11,818 nt of DNA from RUG11867 sp964553435. GTDB taxonomy: Bacteria; Bacillota_I; Bacilli_A; RF39; UBA660. Shown piece after piece: positions 6,371-11,818 of this stretch (its first letter is position 1; every line of letters starts with the position of its first letter). Made by a program: the position numbers and the translations under genes. The DNA lies in NCBI GenBank assembly GCA_964553435.1, contig CAZKKM010000054.1, forward strand, positions 1-11,818, read 5' to 3'. The notes under the pieces were generated by a model, which ran no database searches, was not told where the DNA came from, and saw only the letters and a program-made list of their open reading frames with translations.

Positions 6371-7863
6371 GCGAAGGCCGTCCTACAAGGATTGAGTTTG
6401 TTTCCCGCTGCATCTCTTATTTCGAAGTGCAAGTGAGTTCCTGTGGAGCTTCCACTCGAGCCCATGTGACCGATCAGTTGACCTTTGGTAACTGTCTGAC
6501 CGACAGAAACGCGGATAGAATTTCGCATGTGAGCATAGTAAATGATGAGACCGGTCGATGTCTGTACTTCTACGTAGTTACCGTATGTACCACCGCAGCG
6601 AGAACCATAAAAACCGATATCTGCACATGATGCATTCGTTCGGATGACGACTCCTTCTGTAGATGAATATATTGGAGAACCGAATCCACTACCAGATATG
6701 TCGATTCCTCCATGAAGTGATCCCCATCGATAGCCGAATGGACTCGTGATGACGTATGGGCTGATAGTCGGCCATCCCCAGTCGGTAGATGAAGCAGCAG
6801 GCGGTACATTCGAGAAGTTGTAAGATGGCAATGTTCCTTGCACGACTATTTTGCTTATAGGAGCAGATATGGCTGTTCGTGCCGCGACTATAAGCGACAT
6901 TATTTCACCATTTTTGTAAGTGACTTTTTCTGTCACGCGGTCTTTACCTTTTACTCCTTCTTGTTTGACTCTGCTTTGCCCAATGTACATGGAATTGTTC
7001 TTTTCGATTATCGTATCGTAGGCAGATTCGACATCTTCTACGACTTCGGACATTTCGACGACAGTGAAAAGTGGCGCGATAAGTCCTACATTCAATTTCT
7101 GTCCAGGGCTCAAAAGAGAATTTACACTTTTTAAGTCTGGGTTGGCAATAAGCAATTCTTCGTTGCTAAGTCTGTTATTGTATGCGACTGTTTCGACCGT
7201 ATCGCCTTCTTTGACTGTATATTCTGTTTGAGATTTGAGAGTGCCGAAGAGAAGGTACTTCGTGAGGTCGCTCTTGTTAGAAATGATGTCGGCCGTGACG
7301 GGAAGGTATGCTTCTTTAATGGTTATCTTTTCTTCAAAGTAGACGTTTTCTATCTTTTTACCGGTATCCGTAATTTCGATTTGATTGTCATTGATGTAAG
7401 CTTGAAGACTATCGGTTTTGATAAATGTGCTGATGGCATCCATAAGAGCCGGTTCTAGATCTTCTTTATTGAGAATGTTAATATAGATGGGGTCAGCATC
7501 TTCTTTTTTTATCGTAATCGTGTATCCTTTGATGGTGAAAGTGCTGTTTTCTTCGATCATGTTATAAATGGTTTTGGCATCGTCGAGTTTCGTATTGTAT
7601 GTCGTATATTCGATAGCTTCGAGACCTTGTGGTGGATAAACTTTTTCTACACCGAAGTCGGATTTGATGGTTTCTTGCTCTTCATCTATCATTTTGAAAA
7701 GAGCATCCGCATCGTCTAAAAGACCGACTTTTTTTCCATCCAAATAAACCATAAAAACGTTTTTGGCTGATCTCGTCTGTCGATTATCGAAACCAATAAA
7801 GAGGATAAAAATTGATGCAACGAGAACGAGGAGTATTCCCCCTATTCTAAAATTTTTAAACAT
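6364..7863 (-). CDS. Membrane-anchored LysM-G5-M23 murein endopeptidase
   Basis: This is a predicted cell-wall hydrolase that cleaves peptide cross-links outside the membrane. The 499-residue product has an N-terminal membrane segment (about 6-25), an uncharacterised region (30-210), a LysM domain (about 213-259, YTVKEGDTVETVA), a G5-like domain (about 264-340) and an M23/LytM peptidase (about 372-492). Zinc ligands are His384 and Asp388 in HGGID and His479 in HLH; His445 (YYAHM) and His477 complete the active site, so it should be active. Cysteines 413, 423, 493 and 499 could form disulfides. The start is ATG 7861-7863, 8 nt inside dnaB; a more upstream ATG (7888-7890) lacks an SD, while AAAGGAGAG (7875-7883) serves the chosen start at rather long spacing. 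Its place between dnaB and walJ suggests wall remodelling tied to growth. Confidence 0.93.
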   Translation of the reverse strand: MFKNFRIGGILLVLVASIFILFIGFDNRQTRSAKNVFMVYLDGKKVGLLDDADALFKMIDEEQETIKSDFGVEKVYPPQGLEAIEYTTYNTKLDDAKTIYNMIEENSTFTIKGYTITIKKEDADPIYINILNKEDLEPALMDAISTFIKTDSLQAYINDNQIEITDTGKKIENVYFEEKITIKEAYLPVTADIISNKSDLTKYLLFGTLKSQTEYTVKEGDTVETVAYNNRLSNEELLIANPDLKSVNSLLSPGQKLNVGLIAPLFTVVEMSEVVEDVESAYDTIIEKNNSMYIGQSRVKQEGVKGKDRVTEKVTYKNGEIMSLIVAARTAISAPISKIVVQGTLPSYNFSNVPPAASSTDWGWPTISPYVITSPFGYRWGSLHGGIDISGSGFGSPIYSSTEGVVIRTNASCADIGFYGSRCGGTYGNYVEVQTSTGLIIYYAHMRNSIRVSVGQTVTKGQLIGHMGSSGSSTGTHLHFEIRDAAGNKLNPCRTAFAC

Positions 7864-9226
7864 TATGTTTTCCACTCTCCTTTTTTTCATCTGTCTCGAC
7901 ATAGTCGACAAAATTGCTGAAGTTCTTTTCGAATAGCAATTTTACTGTGTCGGTACTGCCACTACGGTGTTTACCGACAATAAATTCGGTTACCGAAGTC
8001 GGACTAGATAGGTCATATTTGTTCGGATTATAATAGTCATCACGATATAAGAAAGCGACGATATCGGCATCCTGTTCGATAGATCCCGATTCACGTAGGT
8101 CGCTCATGATCGGACGTTTGTCTTCACGCAATTCTACACCACGTGAGAGCTGTGCCAAAGCTATGACCGGTATATGAAGTTCGAGGGCCATCGTCTTAAG
8201 TGAACGAGATATTTCGGATACTTCTTGCTGACGGTTACCGGCATATCTTGCACCTCCTTGAATAAGCTGAAGGTAGTCGATGATGACGAGAGCAAGACCT
8301 TGCTCAGAGTTTGCGAGACGGCGACATTTGGCGCGAATGTCTCCAACTGTAATGCCCGAGACATCTTCGATATAAATGTTCGTCTCACCAAGTTCGCTCA
8401 TCGCTTCGTTTACATGCTGCCAGTCTTGATCGTCGAGTTGACCTGTCTTTATTTTTTTAAGGTCTATACCTCCAACTGAACCTATCATGCGCTCGGCCAA
8501 TTGTTCAGCACCCATTTCTAAGTTGAAAATGGCGACAGCCTTCGGAGTAGATAGAGCTGCGTTTATGGCAAGATTTAGGGCGAAAGCTGTCTTACCCATG
8601 GCTGGACGAGCCGCGATGATGATGAGTTCATGTTCGTGCAACCCGCTTGTCAAATTATCCAATTGGGTAAAGCCTGTCGGAAGTCCGGTAATGGCCGAAT
8701 TGTTTTGAGCGAGGTATTCAAGTCGCTTTTGAGTGCTTCTTAAAACTTCGCTTATCGATTTGAATTCTCCGCCTTTTCGCTCTTGAATGACGGACAATAT
8801 TTGTTTTTCAGCATTGTCGACGACATCGTTCGTGTCTGTAGATTCTTCGTAAGCTGAAGTGGTGATTTCGGTCGAAGCTTCGATGAGTCTTCGACGGAGA
8901 TATTTTTCTTGAACGATGTTGATGTAGAATTCGAGATTGGCCGCACTGACTATGGAATCGACTACTTCACTAAGGTAATCGAGACCTCCGATGAGTGCTA
9001 AAGTGTTATTTTTTTCGAGTTCGTTTGTGAGGGTTGTCATATCAATTGGTCGTTTCGATTCGTGAAGTGTATATATGGCTTCGTAAATCTTTTTGTTGGC
9101 ATCGCTAAAAAACATATCGGGAATAAGTTCTTCGCAGACTTTGTCGGCGGCACTTGCCATCAAAAGGCAGGCACTGAGTACGGACATCTCTGCATCCAAA
9201 TTTTGAGGAATCTTTCTAGCTGTCAT
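7856..9226 (-). CDS. dnaB: Replicative DNA helicase DnaB (B. subtilis DnaC)
   Basis: DnaB is the hexameric ring helicase that unwinds the fork and recruits primase. The 456-residue product has the usual length: an N-terminal domain (about 8-110, beginning PQNLDAEMSVLSACL), a linker, and a RecA-like ATPase with Walker A ARPAMGKT (206-213), the NLEM motif (235-238), Walker B LVIIDYLQL (313-321), QLSRGVELR (359-367) and the arginine-finger region GKHRSGS (418-424). ATG 9224-9226 is chosen over an upstream TTG because AGGAAG (9234-9239) sits 7 nt away and the family sequence begins there. It starts 11 nt after rplI, an arrangement (rplI-dnaC) conserved in Firmicutes. No intein or insertion is seen. 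Confidence 0.98.
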   Translation of the reverse strand: MTARKIPQNLDAEMSVLSACLLMASAADKVCEELIPDMFFSDANKKIYEAIYTLHESKRPIDMTTLTNELEKNNTLALIGGLDYLSEVVDSIVSAANLEFYINIVQEKYLRRRLIEASTEITTSAYEESTDTNDVVDNAEKQILSVIQERKGGEFKSISEVLRSTQKRLEYLAQNNSAITGLPTGFTQLDNLTSGLHEHELIIIAARPAMGKTAFALNLAINAALSTPKAVAIFNLEMGAEQLAERMIGSVGGIDLKKIKTGQLDDQDWQHVNEAMSELGETNIYIEDVSGITVGDIRAKCRRLANSEQGLALVIIDYLQLIQGGARYAGNRQQEVSEISRSLKTMALELHIPVIALAQLSRGVELREDKRPIMSDLRESGSIEQDADIVAFLYRDDYYNPNKYDLSSPTSVTEFIVGKHRSGSTDTVKLLFEKNFSNFVDYVETDEKKESGKHNV

Positions 9227-9237
9227 TTTTTCACTTC

Positions 9238-9675
9238 CTAACAAATGTGTATTTTGATAATGGCAATTACCTTTTTGTGAAGATTGAGTTTTATGTTGTA
9301 GACACCTAAAGTATCGATTTTAGTGTCCATGACGATCTGCTTTTTATCGATGTTGTACCCTTTTTTCTTGAGTTCTTCACTCAGTTGTTTGCCGGATACG
9401 GTGCCGAAAAGCTTGCCATCGGATCCAGATCTGAAGGTGAAACTAAAATCGTCATTTTCTAGTTTCGTCTTCATTTTTTTACATTCTTCTATGAGCGCTG
9501 CTTCGTCGGCCGCACGTTTGTCGAGTTCGTTTTCTAATCTTCCTTTACTCGTCTTGGTATATGGTACAGCCAGTTTATTTGCAATGAGATAGTTAGTCGC
9601 GTAGCCATCAGATACATCGATAACTTGATCTTTTTTTCCTTGTTTTTTGACATCTTGTAGTAAAATTACTTTCAT
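9238..9675 (-). CDS. rplI: 50S ribosomal protein bL9
   Basis: bL9 binds 23S rRNA near the L1 stalk base and helps keep reading-frame fidelity. The 145-residue product has the two-domain layout: the N-terminal RNA-binding domain with MKVILLQDVKKQGKKDQVIDV and GYATNYLIANKLAVPYT, a long charged connecting helix (about 43-75), and a C-terminal domain with GKLFGTVSGKQLSEEL. ATG 9673-9675 is the family start; the frame is open further upstream but that part does not resemble L9. The SD is AAAGGAG (9687-9693). It is the first gene of the operon, with an extended -10 promoter upstream. The C-terminus (KKVIAIIKIHIC) is somewhat shorter than usual. Confidence 0.97.
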   Translation of the reverse strand: MKVILLQDVKKQGKKDQVIDVSDGYATNYLIANKLAVPYTKTSKGRLENELDKRAADEAALIEECKKMKTKLENDDFSFTFRSGSDGKLFGTVSGKQLSEELKKKGYNIDKKQIVMDTKIDTLGVYNIKLNLHKKVIAIIKIHIC

Positions 9676-9703
9676 ATATTCACCCACTCCTTTGCTAGTT
9701 AGT

Positions 9704-9732
9704 ATTATATCAAATGAGAATGAAAAAATAAA
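9704..9732 (-). promoter_or_regulatory. Extended -10 promoter of the rplI-dnaB operon
   Basis: On the minus strand TGATATAAT (9704-9712) is a perfect extended -10 element. The -35 position at a 17-bp spacing (9727-9732) reads TTTATT, a poor match. Start of transcription is predicted near 9697, just before the rplI SD. Confidence 0.6.
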
Positions 9733-9734
9733 CC

Positions 9735-9761
9735 ATTGACTTATCAATATATTGTATAAGT
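9735..9761. promoter_or_regulatory. Candidate operator: overlapping dyad symmetries between divergent promoters
   Basis: Two palindromes overlap between the rplI and SDR promoters. ATTGA-CTTA-TCAAT (9735-9748) has perfect 5-bp arms. A longer one runs 9739-9761: arms ACTTAT and ATAAGT around the palindrome CAATATATTG, with one unpaired T. The longer dyad covers the -35 region expected for the SDR promoter, a usual position for a repressor site. The TTGA...TCAA core recalls sites of MarR-family fatty-acid regulators such as FabT, but this is only a resemblance. Confidence 0.4.
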
Positions 9762-9774
9762 TTTGACGGATGTA

Positions 9775-9783
9775 TGGTACAAT
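9775..9783 (+). promoter_or_regulatory. Extended -10 element of the SDR gene
   Basis: TGGTACAAT is a good extended -10. No consensus -35 lies 16-18 bp upstream; that stretch is occupied by the dyad at 9739-9761. The predicted transcript would start near 9790, at the SD (GGAGG, 9790-9794), so the leader would be only about 11 nt. Confidence 0.5.
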
Positions 9784-9800
9784 TGAATTGGAGGATATAT

Positions 9801-10535
9801 ATGAATAAAGTTGTCATAATAACTGGTTCTAGACGAGGAATCGGTGAAGCAGTAGCCTACAAATTTGCCGAGAAAGGTTATAACGTCGTCGTAAATGACA
9901 AAGAAGATAAATTAAAAATCGAGAGAGTTGTCGATAAAATACGTGAAGAATATGGGGTAGATGCACTAGGAGTTTTGTCAGATGTCTCTAAAGAGAACAA
10001 TGTTTTAGATTTGATAGAGCGGGTTTTAAATAGGTTTGGAAGAATAGATGCTCTTGTGAACAATGCGGCGATAGTCTACGATTTAGATTTGAAAGATAGA
10101 ACGGAAGAAATTTTTAATGAAACTGTCATAAACAATATTTCGTCGACTTATTTGATGAGCAAACATATTGGAAAATATATGTTTGACAACAACGAAATCG
10201 GAAAGATAGTTAACGTATCTTCTACGAATGGTATCGATGCTCATTATCCTATGAGTATAGATTACGATGCGACAAAAGCTGCGATCATTTCTTTAACCCA
10301 CAATTTCGCTCAGGCATATGCTCCTAAAGTATTGGTAAATTCTGTCGCGCCACACTGGGTGAGAACGGATATGAATGCCGATTTACCAGAGGATTTTGTA
10401 AAAGAAGAGAGCGATAAAATATTCCTTAAGCGGTTTGCCGAGCCCAGCGAAGTTGCTTCACTAATCTATTATCTTTGTAGTGAAGAAAATACTTATATAA
10501 ATAGTGAAATTGTAAGGATTAGTGGTGGTTATTAA
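9801..10535 (+). CDS. Short-chain dehydrogenase/reductase, FabG-like
   Basis: This is an NAD(P)H-dependent Rossmann oxidoreductase of classical SDR type; FabG, the 3-oxoacyl-ACP reductase of fatty-acid elongation, is the nearest guess. The 244 residues match the family length. Visible are the cofactor motif TGSRRGIG (8-15, Arg11-Arg12 favouring NADPH), NNAA (87-90), Asn111/112, the catalytic Ser of NVSS (138-141) and YDATK with Tyr155 and Lys159, then VNSVAPHWVRTDM (179-191), where His replaces the usual Gly, and a C-terminal SGGY. ATG 9801 is chosen for its SD (GGAGG, 6 nt away); an in-frame ATG at 9774 lies upstream of the predicted transcript start. It is the only plus-strand gene, alone between rpsR and rplI, with its own promoter and terminator, and may be an insertion. 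The substrate is not determinable. Confidence 0.93.
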   Translation: MNKVVIITGSRRGIGEAVAYKFAEKGYNVVVNDKEDKLKIERVVDKIREEYGVDALGVLSDVSKENNVLDLIERVLNRFGRIDALVNNAAIVYDLDLKDRTEEIFNETVINNISSTYLMSKHIGKYMFDNNEIGKIVNVSSTNGIDAHYPMSIDYDATKAAIISLTHNFAQAYAPKVLVNSVAPHWVRTDMNADLPEDFVKEESDKIFLKRFAEPSEVASLIYYLCSEENTYINSEIVRISGGY

Positions 10536-10551
10536 TCAATTTTTAATATTG

Positions 10552-10572
10552 AAGACTCAATAAGTCTTTTTT
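10552..10572 (+). terminator. Intrinsic terminator of the SDR gene
   Basis: A 6-bp stem (AAGACT 10552-10557, AGTCTT 10563-10568, 5-nt loop) ends in six T (10567-10572). The stem is modest, but the position 16 nt after the stop codon fits. It converges with the rpsR terminator. Confidence 0.6.
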
Positions 10573-10579
10573 AATAGTC

Positions 10580-10604
10580 AAAAAAATAAGACCAGTCGGT
10601 CTTA
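10580..10604 (-). terminator. Intrinsic terminator of the rpsF-ssb-rpsR operon
   Basis: On the minus strand a 7-bp stem (TAAGACC/GGTCTTA, 10598-10604 and 10587-10593, 4-nt loop) is followed by seven T (10580-10586). The rpsR stop codon is itself part of the stem, so the terminator overlaps the end of the gene. Confidence 0.8.
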
Positions 10605-10817
10605 CTTTACAAATGGTATTAGAGCCATGAAACGTGCTCTTTTGATTTGCTCTGCAATATGTCTTTGATGCTTAGCACATGCGCCTGTTTGACGTCTTGG
10701 CATTATTTTGCCCTTTTCGTTGATATATTTGCTAACAATCATGACATCTTTATAATCTACGCTTTTGCCAGCGCACATTTGACAAATCTTTTTCTTTTTA
10801 CGATAAAATTCTGCCAT
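10602..10817 (-). CDS. rpsR: 30S ribosomal protein bS18, zinc-binding type
   Basis: bS18 binds the central domain of 16S rRNA as a heterodimer with bS6. The 71-residue product has the family core YKDVMIVSKYINEKGKI and QTGACAKHQRHIAEQIKRAR. Cys12 and Cys15 (CQMC) with Cys47 and His50 (CAKH) form a probable zinc site, the so-called C+ version; many bacteria carry the C- form and switch under zinc limitation. The ATG lies 18 nt after the ssb stop, with an SD (GGGAG, 10828-10832). It is the last gene of the rpsF-ssb-rpsR operon. Confidence 0.98.
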   Translation of the reverse strand: MAEFYRKKKKICQMCAGKSVDYKDVMIVSKYINEKGKIMPRRQTGACAKHQRHIAEQIKRARFMALIPFVK

Positions 10818-10835
10818 GTTCTATATTCTCCCTTC

Positions 10836-11348
10836 TTAGAATGGTAGGTCGTCATCACTTAGTACAACTTCGTCGCCAAAATCTTTGAATGGGTCATCGC
10901 TGCTCACGTCTGTAGTCGGTGTTATATCATCTCCCGTTGGGAATGGTACGTCATCCGAAGGAATATCCATCGGAGTTGTCTCTGTCATAGATGGTTCGCT
11001 CGGTGTGTATGAGCTTCCACTTCCGCCATTTGAATTTCTACTTCCCAAGAATGTGACATTATCGGCGATTACTTCAGTTACGTATCTTCTAGTTCCATCT
11101 TGAGCATCATAACTTCTAGATTGAATTCTTCCTTCGATGCCCACTAAAGAACCCTTCGAGCAGAATTTTGCTACATTTTCTGCTTGTCTTCGCCATACGA
11201 CTACGTTAATGAAATCTGCTATCCTTTCACCATTGGCATTAGGTATTCTATTTACCGCAACTGTTATACGGGTCGTAGCTATTCCATTTGGAGTAGTTCT
11301 GAGCTCCGGATCAGCTGTCAGTCTTCCTACTAAAATTGTTCTATTCAT
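10836..11348 (-). CDS. ssb: Single-stranded DNA-binding protein SSB
   Basis: SSB coats single-stranded DNA at forks and recruits repair and replication proteins by its acidic tail. The 170-residue product has an OB-fold domain (about 1-104: MNRTILVGRLTADPELR, FINVVVWRRQAENVAKFCSKG, GRIQSRSYDAQDG) and a disordered Gly/Ser/Thr/Asp-rich tail ending in the canonical tip DDDLPF. Two further tip-like motifs occur inside the tail, DDVPF (132-136) and DDPF (151-154). The SD GGAG (11355-11358) overlaps the rpsF stop codon, and the gap to rpsF is 9 nt, so the two are coupled. The gene order rpsF-ssb-rpsR is conserved in Firmicutes. Confidence 0.98.
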   Translation of the reverse strand: MNRTILVGRLTADPELRTTPNGIATTRITVAVNRIPNANGERIADFINVVVWRRQAENVAKFCSKGSLVGIEGRIQSRSYDAQDGTRRYVTEVIADNVTFLGSRNSNGGSGSSYTPSEPSMTETTPMDIPSDDVPFPTGDDITPTTDVSSDDPFKDFGDEVVLSDDDLPF

Positions 11349-11357
11349 AATAAACTC

Positions 11358-11648
11358 CTACTCTTCGTCTAATCTAATTATCATATGTCTCAAAATGTTT
11401 TCATCCAATCTCAAGCGACGATCTAATTCTTTGACAGTAGCCGCAGTCGCATCGAAGTTGATGACGTAGTAAAAACCGTTAATCTGCTTTTTAATGGCAT
11501 AGGCGAGTTTCTTTTGACCTAAGTCTTTAAAGTTTGTTACTTCGCCTTTCCCATCGGTGATAACTTTTTTATAGCTATTCGCCAAAGTAGAAGCTGCTTC
11601 TGTTTCCATTGTAGTTTTTACGATGAACATCAATTCATACTTATTCAT
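11358..11648 (-). CDS. rpsF: 30S ribosomal protein bS6
   Basis: bS6 joins the 30S central domain as a heterodimer with bS18. The 96-residue product has the usual length and the family pattern: MNKYELMFIVKTTM at the start, DLGQKKLAYAIKKQINGFYYVINFDA in the middle and LDENILRHMIIRLDEE at the end, without a long acidic tail. The ATG (11646-11648) has a very strong SD (AAAAGGAGGTG, 11655-11665). It heads the rpsF-ssb-rpsR operon behind a near-consensus promoter and a structured leader. Confidence 0.98.
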   Translation of the reverse strand: MNKYELMFIVKTTMETEAASTLANSYKKVITDGKGEVTNFKDLGQKKLAYAIKKQINGFYYVINFDATAATVKELDRRLRLDENILRHMIIRLDEE

Positions 11649-11675
11649 TAACTACACCTCCTTTTGGTCTATACG

Positions 11676-11715
11676 GCTTTAGGTCGAGCCTAAAGCAAAG
11701 AGATTTTTGCATCTC
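11676..11715 (-). promoter_or_regulatory. Structured rpsF leader, possible S6:S18 autoregulatory RNA
   Basis: The predicted leader begins with a small hairpin (GAGAT/ATCTC, arms 11711-11715 and 11700-11704) and then a perfect 8-bp hairpin (GCTTTAGG/CCTAAAGC, arms 11689-11696 and 11676-11683, 5-nt loop). The trinucleotide CCG follows on the minus strand (11674-11676). In many bacteria the S6:S18 complex binds a leader motif with a hairpin and a conserved CCG, and represses its own operon. The fit here is suggestive, since the outer closing helix of that motif was not clearly found. Confidence 0.45.
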
Positions 11716-11721
11716 GATGGT

Positions 11722-11750
11722 ATTATAGCAAATCGGAAAGCTGATGTCAA
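11722..11750 (-). promoter_or_regulatory. Strong sigma-A promoter of the rpsF operon
   Basis: On the minus strand TTGACA (11745-11750) and TATAAT (11722-11727) are both perfect and exactly 17 bp apart, with an additional extended TG (TGCTATAAT). Transcription should start near 11715, giving a leader of about 67 nt. Confidence 0.9.
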
Positions 11751-11818
11751 ATGTCTAATCGGCAAGATAGAGTAAAATGGATTCGGAAACACAAAAAAAA
11801 GAACATCTGATATAATAA

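Noticed and set aside
6325..6630. Plus-strand open frame of 101 codons opposite the M23 domain
   Set aside because: It is a shadow of the catalytic domain; no SD and no family resemblance.
11793..11810. Minus-strand run of eight T after GATGTTC at the right edge
   Set aside because: It could be the tail of a terminator of an upstream gene, but the matching arm would lie outside the window, so it cannot be supported.
11773..11816. Plus-strand -10-like hexamers (TAAAAT, TATAAT) and a 12-codon frame at the right edge
   Set aside because: There is no -35 at proper spacing, the frame is too short, and the sequence is cut by the window end.
1..11818. CRISPR array, tRNA, rRNA, insertion sequence or prophage module
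   Set aside because: No regularly spaced direct repeats, no tRNA-like cloverleaf, and no transposase, integrase or phage structural gene was seen.

Overview
The window looks like a chromosomal segment of a low-GC Gram-positive bacterium (Bacillota: Bacilli, Erysipelotrichia or a relative). The proteins are Firmicutes-like, intrinsic terminators and strong Shine-Dalgarno (SD) sites are common, and several sigma-A-type promoters can be read. TGA is a stop codon here (the M23 protease, thyX-like and ung genes all end in TGA) and tryptophans are TGG, so this is not a Mycoplasma-type code-4 genome. The lineage cannot be fixed more closely from sequence alone. No rRNA, tRNA, CRISPR array, transposase or phage structural gene was seen.

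Layout, reading the minus strand from right to left. (1) 11750-10580: a near-consensus promoter, a structured leader, then rpsF-ssb-rpsR closed by an intrinsic terminator. (2) 9801-10572: a lone plus-strand FabG-like short-chain dehydrogenase, divergent from rplI and convergent with rpsR. The 125-bp divergent promoter region holds dyad symmetries that could be operators. (3) 9712-3770: a tightly packed minus-strand operon rplI - dnaB (replicative helicase) - LysM/G5/M23 murein endopeptidase - walJ - divergent ThyX-like protein - rlmH - ung, with junctions ranging from an 8-nt overlap to an 11-nt gap. (4) 3744-2804: secE-nusG behind a promoter that lies inside a terminator-like inverted repeat. 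(5) 2752-1868: an unrecognised membrane-anchored extracytoplasmic protein directly after nusG, where rplK would be usual. (6) 1802-451: an unrecognised predicted lipoprotein with its own promoter and a strong terminator. (7) 1-450: no intact gene, but frame-shifted, protein-like minus-strand remnants.

Functionally the core block joins replication (DnaB, SSB), translation (bS6, bS18, bL9, RlmH), thymidylate supply and uracil repair (ThyX-like, Ung), cell-wall turnover and division-linked control (M23 protease, WalJ), and protein export and transcription elongation (SecE, NusG). It resembles the B. subtilis origin-proximal clusters (rpsF-ssb-rpsR; gdpP-rplI-dnaC; walRKHIJ-htrC-rlmH) condensed into one operon, with gdpP, walRKHI and htrC absent. 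The left end (genes 5-7) and the SDR are the accessory-looking parts. No clear new multi-gene system is visible. The best leads are the divergent ThyX-like gene next to ung, the candidate operator in front of the SDR, the terminator-embedded secE promoter, the two unknown exported proteins, and a strong TCGA over-representation.
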